Source: Roseovarius sp. MMSF_3350 (GTDB lineage Bacteria; Pseudomonadota; Alphaproteobacteria; Rhodobacterales; Rhodobacteraceae). Taken from it: a stretch of DNA of 64,000 nucleotides. The translations under genes were made by a program, and so were the position numbers. The first letter of the stretch is position 1. Each line of letters starts with the position of its first letter. The stretch covers positions 1 through 64,000 of the forward strand of contig NZ_JASHIZ010000010.1 in the NCBI RefSeq assembly GCF_030733425.1, read 5' to 3'. The notes below the pieces were generated by a model, which saw only the letters and a list, made by a program, of their open reading frames with translations, was not told the origin of the DNA and did not search any database. Positions 48,706 through 57,496 of this stretch are shown in pieces.

Positions 48706-49824
48706 ATGAGCGATACACGCATGGCGGGCCCTCCCGCCTCGCAAGATCTGTCATGGGTGCCGACGGCGGCCATCACCTATCTCGCCCATATCGAGGGCGG
48801 CACGTTGATCCGGGCGCTGGCCCGAAAGCTCGGCTGTCATGCTTCCACCGTCTCCCGACAGGTCCGTGCGTTGGAGGCGCTGCGCGACGATCATCTCGTC
48901 GACGAGGCGCTGCGCCGCCTCGGCGCTCAGGTCATGTCCCACGCCGATGCCGGTTCGTGCAGCAAGGAGACCCGCATGACCGCGCCCCTGACACCTTCCG
49001 AAAGCAAGACCACCCTGACCGAAACCCGCCTCAACCGCGAAGCGCTGCGCGTGCTGCGCCGACTGTGCGAAAGAGGCGCCGTGCTGGCCGTGGCCACGGA
49101 AATGGACAAGGCCGTCGTGGTGCGCGAATCCGAGGCCGGGCAGAACCGCACGGCGGTGGTCGACCGCGACATCGCCGAGGCGCTGGCGCTGAAATCCTGG
49201 ATCAGCTGCGACAGCCCCGGCCGGATCTCGCGCTATGCCATCACCGGGGCAGGGCGCAGCGCGCTCGGGCAACTCATTGCGCAGGCGGAGAACAACGCGC
49301 AGGGGTTCGAGGAAAGCCAGGCCGCATTCCTCGGACGACCCGACGCCGGCACGGCCGACGAAGACGACGCCCAAGAGCGGCGCCGCATCCGCTACGGCAT
49401 CGCCGAGTCGCCGCTGATCCTACTGTCACGCCGCCGCAACCGCGACGGCAGCCGCTTTCTGCCGGCCGAACTCGTCCGCGCCGGCGAACGCCTGCGCGAG
49501 GATTACGAGATGGCGCTGTTGAACGAAATGCCCCGCGACGCCTGGCCGGACATCCTGACCGGCGCCGCGCCGCTTGCAACCGCGGCGCCGCGGAACGGCT
49601 CTGCCCAGGCTGCACAGACCCGCGTGATCGGTGCACTGCGCGATCTCGGGCCCGGGCTGGCGGATGTGGCGCTGCGCTGCTGCTGTTTTCTCGAAGGGCT
49701 CGAGACGACCGAGAAGAAGCTCGGCTGGTCGGCCCGCTCGGGCAAGATCGTGCTGCGCATCGCGCTGCAAAGGCTCAAGCGGCATTACGAAGAGCTGGGC
49801 GACAGCGCGGGCCTGATGGGGTAG
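48706..49824 (+). CDS. DUF6456 (helix-turn-helix) protein
   Basis: The 372-aa protein has an N-terminal HTH-like region (about 20-60: AITYLAHIEGGTLIRALARK, then LGCHASTVSRQVRALEAL) and a second HTH-like stretch in the middle (about 100-190, LREALRVLRRL-type). The C-terminal third (RFLPAELVRAGERLREDYEMA in part, and VALRCCCFLEGLETTEKKLGW) is the DUF6456 domain. I recall this as a Rhodobacterales-restricted family of unknown function. A CtrA-like site and DnaA box lie upstream. Confidence 0.8.
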   Translation: MSDTRMAGPPASQDLSWVPTAAITYLAHIEGGTLIRALARKLGCHASTVSRQVRALEALRDDHLVDEALRRLGAQVMSHADAGSCSKETRMTAPLTPSESKTTLTETRLNREALRVLRRLCERGAVLAVATEMDKAVVVRESEAGQNRTAVVDRDIAEALALKSWISCDSPGRISRYAITGAGRSALGQLIAQAENNAQGFEESQAAFLGRPDAGTADEDDAQERRRIRYGIAESPLILLSRRRNRDGSRFLPAELVRAGERLREDYEMALLNEMPRDAWPDILTGAAPLATAAPRNGSAQAAQTRVIGALRDLGPGLADVALRCCCFLEGLETTEKKLGWSARSGKIVLRIALQRLKRHYEELGDSAGLMG

Positions 49825-49842
49825 GGACGGGGCAGGCGCGGC

Positions 49843-50568
49843 TCAGCCGCCCACCAGCCAGCCGACGCCGAAGGCCGCGACCGCGCAGATCGCGCCCACC
49901 ATTAGCGTCTCGCCCACGCAGCGGCCCATCCGTTCGCCCGTCGCGTTCCAGCGCAGCATGCCAAGCGCCACCAGCGCCGCCGCTGTTGTCCCGATCGACA
50001 GCAGAAAGGTCGTCTGCGTGGCCTCCAGAACGAAATAGGGAAACAGCGGAATCGCCCCGAACACGATGAACGAGCCGAAAGTGAAGAGCCCGCTCAGCAC
50101 GGGGCTGTCCTCGTCGGGGTCCTGCATCCCGAATTCGTAGGTCATCATCAGGTCGGCCATGATCTCGGGATGTTTCGACATGATCGTGGCCGCCGTGTCG
50201 GCCTCTCCGGCGGGCAGGCCGCGCTGGCGCAAAATCTCGAAAAGCTCCATCCGCTCATGCTCGGGATCGGCCGCGATCTCGCGCAGCTCGCTGGTGCGCC
50301 GCGCGCGGTAGAGGTCGTGCTGCGACCGCAGCGACAGGAATTCGCCCAGCCCCATGCTGATCGCGTCGGCAAAAAGGTTGGCAAGGCCGAAGACCAGAAC
50401 CGCCACGCCGCCGATCTGCGCCACGCCCTCGGCCTGGGCGCCGGCGAAACCTGCCACGATGGCAAAGGTGGTCACGATCCCGTCATTGCCGCCATAGACG
50501 ATCTGCTTCAAGTATTCCTGCGTCTGGCTCAGTCGGTGCGCCTCGCGCCGGTGCCGCTGCCAATCCAT
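49843..50568 (-). CDS. VIT1/CCC1-family metal transporter
   Basis: VIT/CCC1 proteins carry Fe2+ or Mn2+ across membranes. The 241-aa protein has a QEYLKQIVYGGNDGIVTTFAIVAGF (in parts) N-terminus, the membrane segment GGVAVLVFGLANLFADAISMG, a soluble metal-binding-like region (REIAADPEHERMELFEILRQR), then membrane segments up to the C-terminus. The A-D-A-x-S-M-x-x-G motif of the family is present (ADAISMGLGEF). It stands between the DUF6456 gene and lipA on the opposite strand; its metal is not evident. Confidence 0.9.
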   Translation of the reverse strand: MDWQRHRREAHRLSQTQEYLKQIVYGGNDGIVTTFAIVAGFAGAQAEGVAQIGGVAVLVFGLANLFADAISMGLGEFLSLRSQHDLYRARRTSELREIAADPEHERMELFEILRQRGLPAGEADTAATIMSKHPEIMADLMMTYEFGMQDPDEDSPVLSGLFTFGSFIVFGAIPLFPYFVLEATQTTFLLSIGTTAAALVALGMLRWNATGERMGRCVGETLMVGAICAVAAFGVGWLVGG

Positions 50569-50754
50569 CCTGTCCCCGCCTCATGCCTCGCGCGCCAGCA
50601 TAAAGCGGCGCGGCGCACGCGCAACCGGCCATACCGCCCGGTGCAAGGCGCCCGCGCGGACGGGGCACGGGCGCATACCGTCCTTGCTGGGACGGCGGGA
50701 GGTGGGACACTCGTTACGCGCGAATTCGTCACTTGCATGACGGGTTTGCATCAC

Positions 50755-50783
50755 TGGAACTTCCCACCGCGGTGACTTATAAA
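50755..50783 (+). promoter_or_regulatory. Candidate lipA promoter
   Basis: TGGAAC (50755-50760), a 17-nt spacer and TATAAA (50778-50783) lie 37 bp before the lipA GTG. The -10 is near consensus, the -35 weak. Confidence 0.4.
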
Positions 50784-50820
50784 TAGAGTGTGTTACCAAA
50801 GGATTTGCGGGGAAAAATTC

Positions 50821-51768
50821 GTGCGCGATCTCAAGATCCCGGACCAGCGCCATCCTGAAAAGGCGCACCGGCCCGACAACGCCCAACCGAAAAAGCCCGA
50901 CTGGATTCGCGTCAAGGCGCCGGTCGGCAAGGGCTATCTGGAAACCCACCGGATCATGCGCGAGCACAAGCTGGTCACGGTCTGCGAGGAAGCGGGCTGT
51001 CCCAATGCCGGCGAATGCTGGAACCAGGGGCATGCCACCATGATGATCATGGGCGAGGTTTGCACCCGCGCCTGTTCGTTCTGCAACATCGCCACCGGCA
51101 AGCCGCCCGAGGATCTCGACCCGTTCGAGCCGGGGCGCGTGGCCGACGCGGTGCAGAAGCTGGGGCTCAATCACGTGGTCATCACCTCGGTGGATCGCGA
51201 CGATGTCACCGACGGCGGGGCCGAGCATTTCGCCCAGACCATCCGCGCCATCCGCCACCGCTCGCCCGGCACCACGATCGAGATCCTGACGCCGGATTTC
51301 CTCCATTGCGACCCGGCTGTGCTCGAGGTCGTGGTCGCGGCGCAACCGGATGTCTTCAACCACAATCTCGAAACCGTGCCGGGTCTTTATCCCGAGGTCC
51401 GCGCCGGCGCCCGCTACTTCCACAGCCTGCGCCTGCTGCAACGCGTCAAGGAGCTCGATCCGGGCATCTTCACCAAGTCCGGCATCATGGTGGGCCTGGG
51501 CGAAGAGCGTCAGGCCGTGCACCAGGTGATGGACGACATGCGCGCCGCCGATGTCGATTTTCTGACCATCGGCCAATACCTTCAGCCCACGCCCAAGCAC
51601 CATGCGGTCGCCCGCTTCGTGCATCCCGACGAGTTCGCGGCCTACGAAAAGGCGGCTTATGGCAAGGGCTTCCTGATGGTCTCGGCCACGCCGCTCACGC
51701 GGTCGTCCTATCACGCAGGCGACGACTTCGCCCGCCTGCGCGACGCGCGGATGGCCAGGCTGGGGTAG
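50821..51768 (+). CDS. lipA: Lipoyl synthase
   Basis: LipA inserts two sulfurs into octanoyl groups bound to lipoyl domains, using radical SAM chemistry. The 315-aa protein starts with GTG 50821 ([20 protein letters not shown]). The auxiliary cluster is [12 protein letters not shown] (C55, C60, C66) and the radical SAM CxxxCxxC is CTRACSFC (C81, C85, C88). The C-terminal [10 protein letters not shown] carries the RSSY motif. Upstream of the GTG the frame is open to 50788 but not conserved. lipB is not nearby. Confidence 0.97.
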   Translation: MRDLKIPDQRHPEKAHRPDNAQPKKPDWIRVKAPVGKGYLETHRIMREHKLVTVCEEAGCPNAGECWNQGHATMMIMGEVCTRACSFCNIATGKPPEDLDPFEPGRVADAVQKLGLNHVVITSVDRDDVTDGGAEHFAQTIRAIRHRSPGTTIEILTPDFLHCDPAVLEVVVAAQPDVFNHNLETVPGLYPEVRAGARYFHSLRLLQRVKELDPGIFTKSGIMVGLGEERQAVHQVMDDMRAADVDFLTIGQYLQPTPKHHAVARFVHPDEFAAYEKAAYGKGFLMVSATPLTRSSYHAGDDFARLRDARMARLG

Positions 51769-51799
51769 GGGCGCCGCGGCCCGTCGAGAACGGCAAGAG

Positions 51800-51885
51800 A
51801 TCCCGGATTAAGTCCGGGATGACGTCCGCGTGAGAGTCGTGCCGGACAAAACCAGCGCCAGCCCATCCCGGACCTGATCCGGGAT
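51800..51885. repeat. Inverted pair of ATCCCGGA palindromic repeats downstream of lipA
   Basis: Unit 1 is ATCCCGGA-TTAAG-TCCGGGAT (51800-51820) and unit 2 is ATCCCGGA-CCTGA-TCCGGGAT (51865-51885). With flanking bases (CATCCCGGAC and GATCTC) the two units are inverted relative to one another and share 23 of 25 positions. Such CATCCCGGAC-like palindromes are a widespread dispersed family in alphaproteobacteria (recall). Both lie between lipA and the DUF882 gene, facing the two gene ends. Confidence 0.7.
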
Positions 51886-51962
51886 CTCCCGTCCGAAAAC
51901 AAAAACACCGACCTCGCGGGGCCGGTGCTGAACAGACATATTTGCGTTTCGTCGCGCGGGTC

Positions 51963-52532
51963 TTACCGCCCCCAGCTGCGGACCGGGCCGCAATCCATGT
52001 GCACGAAGTTGGAGCCCGAGTAACGGCCCACTCCGCCGCCGCGACAGGCCGAAGCCGCACGGAACATCTGGTTGACCGAGCGCGAGTGCATCCGCAGGTC
52101 CGCCGCCTGGCCTTGCAGGTGGCGCGAATTCTTGGCCACACCGCTGGAGCGCGAGCGCAGCATCGCGTTTGTCTTGGGGCTGCGGTAGCCGGAGAGCAGA
52201 AGGTAGGGCTCGTTCACATCCATCAGGTTGTGGGCCGCTGCCATGATGTCCATCGTGCGCATGTCGATGTGGTGGACGTCGTTGGTGCGCCAGTCGCGCA
52301 TGAAGAGGTTGATCTCTTGGACCGCGTCCTTGATGTATTCCCCTTCGATCCAGTAGATCGTGTCGATCTTTTCACCGGTGCGGGGCGAGGCCATGGTCAG
52401 GCGGCGAATGTCGCCTGCGCCCCGAAGGAACCCTGCTGCGTTGGAAAACGTTGGTGCTGCGACCACTGTCGTAGCTGCAAATGCACCCAGTAACGCACGC
52501 CGCGTTACGCTCGTCGAGCTTTGATCGGTCAT
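51963..52532 (-). CDS. DUF882 / M15-like murein endopeptidase, secreted (Tat-type leader)
   Basis: YcbK/DUF882 proteins are zinc-dependent peptidases of the M15 fold, probably acting on peptidoglycan. The 189-aa protein has a TRRALLGAFAATT twin-arginine leader (about residues 10-33, ending SNA). The metal motif region is LLSGYRSPKTNAML, SRHLQGQAADLRM (H-x6-D) and SNFVHMDCGPVRSW (terminal H-x-D). It is divergent from the L,D-transpeptidase gene, which fits joint action on the cell wall. Confidence 0.9.
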   Translation of the reverse strand: MTDQSSTSVTRRALLGAFAATTVVAAPTFSNAAGFLRGAGDIRRLTMASPRTGEKIDTIYWIEGEYIKDAVQEINLFMRDWRTNDVHHIDMRTMDIMAAAHNLMDVNEPYLLLSGYRSPKTNAMLRSRSSGVAKNSRHLQGQAADLRMHSRSVNQMFRAASACRGGGVGRYSGSNFVHMDCGPVRSWGR

Positions 52533-52868
52533 GTTGTTAGCGCCTGTCCCGTCGCTTGCCTGTTGCCGCGTTAAGTAGCGGCTCTGTTCATCTCATCCCC
52601 AGATGTAGGAGTGTTATTGCATATCGGGATTCGGTTACCAAGGGGTGAATGCCCGAGGGTTCCATGGCGCATGGGTTTTCGGCAAGAATTTGCGCAAATT
52701 TCGGTCAGGCGTGGTTTGCAAGCGCGCGCCGTTCCGCGTCCTGGCTGCAACATGTGCCGAATTTTGCGTTTAAAACCAATTGTGATTGGACAGTTCCTCC
52801 TGCCATAGGAACTAATGATCGCGTGCGCTTGTTGTGCACGCAGGGCAATCGACGATTTGGAGAACGGC
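52533..52868. other. Divergent promoter region between DUF882 and L,D-transpeptidase genes
   Basis: No gene in 336 bp. It is A+T-richer in its middle. AGTTCC (52792-52797) and GGAACT (52808-52813) form a 6-bp inverted repeat with 10-nt spacing just before the L,D-transpeptidase leader; it could be an operator. TTGGAC at about 52787 is a weak -35 candidate. Confidence 0.4.
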
Positions 52869-54500
52869 ATGAGCAGCGCGTTGCGCATCTTCGGGCACAC
52901 CAGCATTTTCACCACCATCCTCAGCGCCGTCATGGCGGTTGTCTTCTGGGTGTCCGCGCCACAGCCCGCCTCGGCGCAAGTCACCGCCTTCAAGCAGGCC
53001 GTCGCCGAGGCCGCCTCCGATGACCGCGATCTTGCCGCCTTTTATCGCAGCACCGGCTTTCGCGGAATCTGGACCGACGAGACCGTCCACCGTCCACGCC
53101 GCCAGGCGCTGTTTCTGGCGCTCGAGACTGTATCCGCCCACGGCCTGCCGCAGTCGCGCTATGACATCGACGCGCTCGAAAACATGCTGCGCGCCGCCCG
53201 CACCCCGCGCGATATCGGCTTTGCCGAGGTGGCGCTCAGCAAGGCGTTCCTGAACCTGGCCGACGACATGCGCACCGGCGTGCTGGATCCGCGCCGCGTG
53301 GTCCCCGCCATCAAGCGCGAGCTGCGCGACTACGACCGCACCCGCACCCTGACCGCCTTTGCCGCCAGCCGCGAGCCGCGCCAGTTCATCCGCCAGTTGG
53401 CCCCCTCGACCAACGAGTATAAACGCCTGATGAAGGAAAAGATGCGGCTCGAAGCCCTGGTCGCCGAGGGGGGCTGGGGCCCGACCGTGCCGGGCGGCAA
53501 GCTCGAGCCGGGCGCCACAGGCGCCGCCGTGACCGCCCTGCGCAACCGGCTCATGGCCCAGGGCTACCTGGGGCGCACCGCGACGCAAAGCTATGACGTC
53601 ACCATCCAGAAGGCCGTGATGGACTTTCAGCGCGATCACGGGCTGGAGCCCGACGGCGTCGCTGGCGAAAGCACGCTCAACCAGATCAACACCACCGCCG
53701 AGGAGCGCCTGAAATCGGTCATCGTGGCAATGGAGCGCGAACGCTGGCTGAACCTGCCGCAGGGCCGGGGCAAGCGCCATATCCTGGTGAACCTGACGGA
53801 TTTCTCCGCCCGCATCATGGATGACGACATCGAGACCTTCCGCACCCGCGCGGTGATCGGCGCCAAGGCCTCGGACCGGCAAAGCCCCGAATTCTCGGAC
53901 GAGATGGAGCACATGATCATCAACCCGACATGGCACGTCCCGCGTTCGATCGCCGTCAAGGAATACCTGCCGCAGATGAAGCGTAACCGCAACGCGGCAG
54001 GTCACCTTCGCCTGGTCGACAGCCGCGGCCGCGTGGTCAGCCGCTCCAGCATCAATTTCGGCGCATACAATGCCCGCAACTTTCCCTTCGCCATCAAGCA
54101 GCCGCCGTCCAGCAGCAACGCGCTTGGACTGGTGAAGTTCATGTTCCCGAACAAGTACAACATCTACCTGCACGATACCCCGCAGAAGCACCTGTTCGAC
54201 CATGAAACCCGCGCCTACAGCCACGGCTGCATCCGCCTGCACCAGCCCTTCGAATTCGCCTATACGCTGCTGGCCGTGCAGGAGGCAGACCCCAGGGGCA
54301 AGTTCCACGGCATCCTGAATACGGGCCGTGAAACCAAGGTCGATCTGGAAACCCACGTGCCGGTGCACATCATCTACCGTACCGCCGTGACCTCTCCCAA
54401 GGGACACACCAATTACCGTGCGGATGTCTATGGGCGTGATGCGCAGATTTGGTCCGCACTGGAACAGGCAGGGGTTTCGCTGCCCGGCGTTCGGGGATAA
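52869..54500 (+). CDS. L,D-transpeptidase (YcbB/ErfK type)
   Basis: L,D-transpeptidases make 3-3 cross-links in peptidoglycan or attach lipoproteins. From ATG 52869 the protein has 543 aa, with an N-terminal signal/anchor (FTTILSAVMAVVFWVSAPQPASA, about residues 10-33). A putative peptidoglycan-binding domain (about 215-280: LRNRLMAQGYLGR, MDFQRDHGLEPDGVAGEST) precedes the YkuD catalytic domain, whose cysteine motif is HETRAYSHGCIRLHQPFE (S-H-G-C-x-R). The length fits the large YcbB-like class. It is divergent from the DUF882 peptidase. Confidence 0.94.
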   Translation: MSSALRIFGHTSIFTTILSAVMAVVFWVSAPQPASAQVTAFKQAVAEAASDDRDLAAFYRSTGFRGIWTDETVHRPRRQALFLALETVSAHGLPQSRYDIDALENMLRAARTPRDIGFAEVALSKAFLNLADDMRTGVLDPRRVVPAIKRELRDYDRTRTLTAFAASREPRQFIRQLAPSTNEYKRLMKEKMRLEALVAEGGWGPTVPGGKLEPGATGAAVTALRNRLMAQGYLGRTATQSYDVTIQKAVMDFQRDHGLEPDGVAGESTLNQINTTAEERLKSVIVAMERERWLNLPQGRGKRHILVNLTDFSARIMDDDIETFRTRAVIGAKASDRQSPEFSDEMEHMIINPTWHVPRSIAVKEYLPQMKRNRNAAGHLRLVDSRGRVVSRSSINFGAYNARNFPFAIKQPPSSSNALGLVKFMFPNKYNIYLHDTPQKHLFDHETRAYSHGCIRLHQPFEFAYTLLAVQEADPRGKFHGILNTGRETKVDLETHVPVHIIYRTAVTSPKGHTNYRADVYGRDAQIWSALEQAGVSLPGVRG

Positions 54501-54527
54501 ACCGGCCCCAAACGCAAGGGGTCGGAC

Positions 54528-55619
54528 ATGTCCTACACGATCGAGCAAATCGCGCATGCACTCGGGGCCACCGCCCTGGGCGATGTCACCGTGACCGTCA
54601 CCGGGGTCTCCGAGCCTGCCGATGCCACGGCAGACGACCTCGCCCTGGCCATGAAGCCTGAATATGCCCGGAATTTATCGCAGGGCGCGGCCCGTGCCGC
54701 GCTCGTCTGGGACGGGGCCGACTGGCAGGCGCTCGGACTTTCCGCCGCTATCGTCGCGCCACGGCCGCGCTACGTGATGTCGGGACTCAGCACCATGTTC
54801 GACCCCGGCCAGGGCTGGGACGAGGGCATCCACCCTTCGGCCGTCATCCACGAGACCGCGCAACTTGGCGAGAATGTTTCGGTCGGTCCTCTGGCGGTGA
54901 TCTGCGCCGGCGCGCGCATCGGCGCGCACAGCGTCATCGGACCGCAAAGCTTTGTCGGCACCGACGCGGTGCTGGGCGAGAAAGCCTTTCTGCGGGAAGG
55001 CGCGCGCATCTGCGCCCGCGTCGTCATCGGCGAACGCTTCATTGCCCAGCCCAACGCGGTGGTGGGGGCGGACGGGTTTTCCTACGTCACGCCGGATGTC
55101 TCGGGCGTGGAGCGGGCGCGCCAGTCCCTGGGCGACCAAGGCGATATCGCATCGCAATCCTATGTCCGCATCCACAGCCTTGGCGCCGTGCGCATCGGCG
55201 ACGATGTCGAGGTCGGCGCCCATTCCGCCGTCGACCGGGGCACCATCCGCGACACCGTGGTGGGCGACCGCACCAAGATCGATAACCTCGTGCAGGTCGG
55301 CCACAACTGCGTCATCGGCAACGATTGCCTGCTCTGCGGGCTGGTTGGGCTGGCCGGGTCGGTCAAGGTCGGAAACAACGTCGTTCTGGCCGGGCAGGTG
55401 GGCGTGGCCGACAACATTTTCATCGGTGACAACGTCATCGCCGGCGGCGGCACCAAGCTTCTGGCCAATGTTCCCGCCGGGCGCGTCATGCTGGGCTATC
55501 CGGCGATGAAAATGGAATCCACGATGGAGGTCTTCAAAGGCCTGCGACGGCTCAAGCGGCTCTTTGCCGACGTGGCTGACCTCAAGAAAGCTGTTTCAAA
55601 ACCGGATCAGGTTGACTAA
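54528..55619 (+). CDS. lpxD: UDP-3-O-(3-hydroxyacyl)glucosamine N-acyltransferase
   Basis: LpxD adds the second 3-hydroxyacyl chain to UDP-3-O-acylglucosamine in lipid A synthesis. The 363-aa protein has a uridine-binding N-terminal domain (about 1-100) and a left-handed beta-helix with hexapeptide repeats (about 105-310). Catalytic histidine segment: VQVGHNCVIGNDCLLCG. In many proteobacteria lpxD lies with lpxA; here it lies 38 kb away and is followed by acp and KAS genes. Confidence 0.96.
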   Translation: MSYTIEQIAHALGATALGDVTVTVTGVSEPADATADDLALAMKPEYARNLSQGAARAALVWDGADWQALGLSAAIVAPRPRYVMSGLSTMFDPGQGWDEGIHPSAVIHETAQLGENVSVGPLAVICAGARIGAHSVIGPQSFVGTDAVLGEKAFLREGARICARVVIGERFIAQPNAVVGADGFSYVTPDVSGVERARQSLGDQGDIASQSYVRIHSLGAVRIGDDVEVGAHSAVDRGTIRDTVVGDRTKIDNLVQVGHNCVIGNDCLLCGLVGLAGSVKVGNNVVLAGQVGVADNIFIGDNVIAGGGTKLLANVPAGRVMLGYPAMKMESTMEVFKGLRRLKRLFADVADLKKAVSKPDQVD

Positions 55620-55648
55620 AGCGGTTTGCGGAAAGAACGGGGTGCAGC

Positions 55649-55909
55649 ATGGAAATCAAGGACAAGGTCATCGAGATCATTGCCGAACAGGCGGTGCTGG
55701 AGCCGTCTGACGTCACGATGGACAGCACGCTGGACGAGCTCGGCATCGACAGTCTCGGCCTCGTGGAAAGCATCTTCGCCATCGAGGAAGCGTTCGACAT
55801 CTCCGTGCCCTTCAACGCCAACGCGCCGCAGGAAAGCGATTTCGACATTTCGTCGGTCGCCTCCATCGTGGCGGGAATCGAGAAGCTGGTGGCGGAACAG
55901 AAGGCGTGA
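55649..55909 (+). CDS. Acyl carrier protein (dedicated, next to lpxD)
   Basis: The 86-aa protein has an ACP fold with a phosphopantetheine serine in ELGIDSLGLVES (S35), preceded by a helix with VIEIIAEQAVLEP. It is not the main AcpP, whose gene is normally beside fabD-fabG-fabF, and it is not the longer AcpXL, whose pattern differs. It overlaps the KAS gene by 4 bp (GTGA), so the pair acts together, likely for a specialised acyl chain. The 29-bp gap to lpxD suggests one operon. Confidence 0.9.
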   Translation: MEIKDKVIEIIAEQAVLEPSDVTMDSTLDELGIDSLGLVESIFAIEEAFDISVPFNANAPQESDFDISSVASIVAGIEKLVAEQKA

Positions 55910-57117
55910 AGCGGGTCGTCATAACAGGCGCGGGCACGATCAACGCGCTCGGGGCAAACGTTGCGGAAACGCTGGAGGCCATGCGCGAGGGACGCTCGGG
56001 CATTTCCGAGCTTGATATCCGCGACGTCGACCGCCTTGCGATCAAGATCGGGGGCCAGGTCAAGGAGTACGAGCCCGAGGCGCGCTTCAACCGTCAGGAG
56101 CTTGCGCTTTACGATCGCTTCACCCAGTTCACCCTGCTCGCCGCGCGCGAGGCCATCGCGCAGTCGGGCCTGAAATTCGACGGCGAGCTGGCCGCGCGTT
56201 CGGGCGTGGTGCTGGGCAACTCGGGCGGCGGCATGACCACGCTCGACGAAAATTACCGCTCGGTCTACGAAGAGGGCAAGAACCGCGTTCACCCCTTCGT
56301 CGTGCCCAAGCTGATGAACAACGCCGCGGCCAGCCACGTGTCGATGGAATTCAACCTCAAGGGCCCGTCCTTTACCGTTTCCACCGCCTGCGCGTCCTCG
56401 AACCACGCCATGGCGCAGGCCTTCCAGATGGTCCATGGCGGCCTGACGCCGGTGATGATTGCGGGCGGCTCGGAATCCATGCTCTGCTTCGGGGGTGTGA
56501 AAGCGTGGGAGGGCCTGCGCGTCATGTCCAAGGACGGCTGCCGCCCGTTCTCGGCCAACCGCAACGGCATGGTGCAGGGCGAGGGCGCCGGCATCTTCGT
56601 CTTCGAGGAACTGGAACATGCCAAGGCCCGCGGCGCAGAGATCCACGCCGAGGTCGCGGGCTTCGCCATGTCCTCGGACGCCGCCGATATCGTCATGCCG
56701 TCGAAGAATGGCGCCTCCCGCGCCATCGCCGGCGCCTTGCAGGACGCCCGCATCAACGCCACCGAGGTAGGCTATATCAACGCCCACGGCACCGGCACCG
56801 CCGCCAATGACAAGACCGAAAGCGCTGCCGTCGCCGATGTCTTCGGCGCCCATGCCGACCGGCTGATGATCTCTTCGACCAAGTCGATGCACGGCCACCT
56901 CATCGGCGGCACCGGCGCGGTCGAACTTCTGGCCTGCATCATGGCCCTGCGCGACGGCATCGTTGCGCCCACCATCAACTATGAAGAACCCGACCCCGAA
57001 TGTGCGCTCGACGTGGTCCCCAACGAGGCGCGCGAGGCAAAGGTCGACGTGGCGCTGTCGAACGCCTTCGCCTTCGGTGGTTTGAACGCGGTGCTGGCAC
57101 TCAAGCGGTTCGCCTGA
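55906..57117 (+). CDS. Beta-ketoacyl-ACP synthase (KAS II/FabF family)
   Basis: KAS enzymes condense acyl-ACP with malonyl-ACP. The 403-aa protein starts with GTG at 55906, overlapping the acp stop. The thiolase-fold active site is STACASSNHAMAQA (C162), with the histidines in INAHGTGTAANDKTE and KSMHGHLIGGTGAVE. It is related to FabF and nodulation NodE-type enzymes. No ketoreductase, dehydratase or enoyl reductase is next to it, so it must share these with the main pathway. With the dedicated ACP it may build a specialised acyl chain. Confidence 0.93.
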   Translation: MKRVVITGAGTINALGANVAETLEAMREGRSGISELDIRDVDRLAIKIGGQVKEYEPEARFNRQELALYDRFTQFTLLAAREAIAQSGLKFDGELAARSGVVLGNSGGGMTTLDENYRSVYEEGKNRVHPFVVPKLMNNAAASHVSMEFNLKGPSFTVSTACASSNHAMAQAFQMVHGGLTPVMIAGGSESMLCFGGVKAWEGLRVMSKDGCRPFSANRNGMVQGEGAGIFVFEELEHAKARGAEIHAEVAGFAMSSDAADIVMPSKNGASRAIAGALQDARINATEVGYINAHGTGTAANDKTESAAVADVFGAHADRLMISSTKSMHGHLIGGTGAVELLACIMALRDGIVAPTINYEEPDPECALDVVPNEAREAKVDVALSNAFAFGGLNAVLALKRFA

Positions 57118-57433
57118 CGGCCGCAATTGGTGTTCAGGGTCAGTTTTTGCGGACGGAACGGCCATTATTTTCAGACGGTGAGGAGACGCGCATCGACGGG
57201 CCGTGGTGCGGCGAACCGGCGATGGTGATGGGCAGTTTATGCCTGCAAAGCACATCCAACCCGAGAGCGTGGCACTCCACCTGCCAGATCGCCGTGCCGG
57301 GGGACGGCCCGGCGATGCGCGGCGGGCTTCGCCCTCGTTCCGCGCAGGCGCTTCGTGACTGTGGTAATTAAGGGTCTTAGCGGACACGGTGCCCCGCGCT
57401 TGCCCTTGGTCAAGGTCAGGCCGTCACAAGCAG
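57118..57433. other. Gap after the KAS gene, no supported gene
   Basis: Between the KAS stop and the terminator at 57434 no frame looks coding. The plus-strand frame that continues from inside the KAS gene (ending near 57371) has low coding character and no known domain. It may be remnant sequence. Confidence 0.5.
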
Positions 57434-57467
57434 AAAAAAAAGCGCCGCCCCAGGTCAGGAGCGGCGC
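57434..57467 (-). terminator. Intrinsic terminator of the ialB-type gene
   Basis: On the minus strand GCGCCGC (57467-57461) pairs with GCGGCGC (57448-57442) around a 12-nt loop and is followed by eight T residues (57441-57434). It starts 30 bp after the stop at 57497. Confidence 0.85.
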
Positions 57468-57496
57468 ATCTCAATCTCGTTTGTGACTGATGCGGC

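Noticed and set aside
57000..57371. Frame continuing past the KAS gene
   Set aside because: It is the shadow of the KAS gene for its first third, and the remainder shows no domain or start site.
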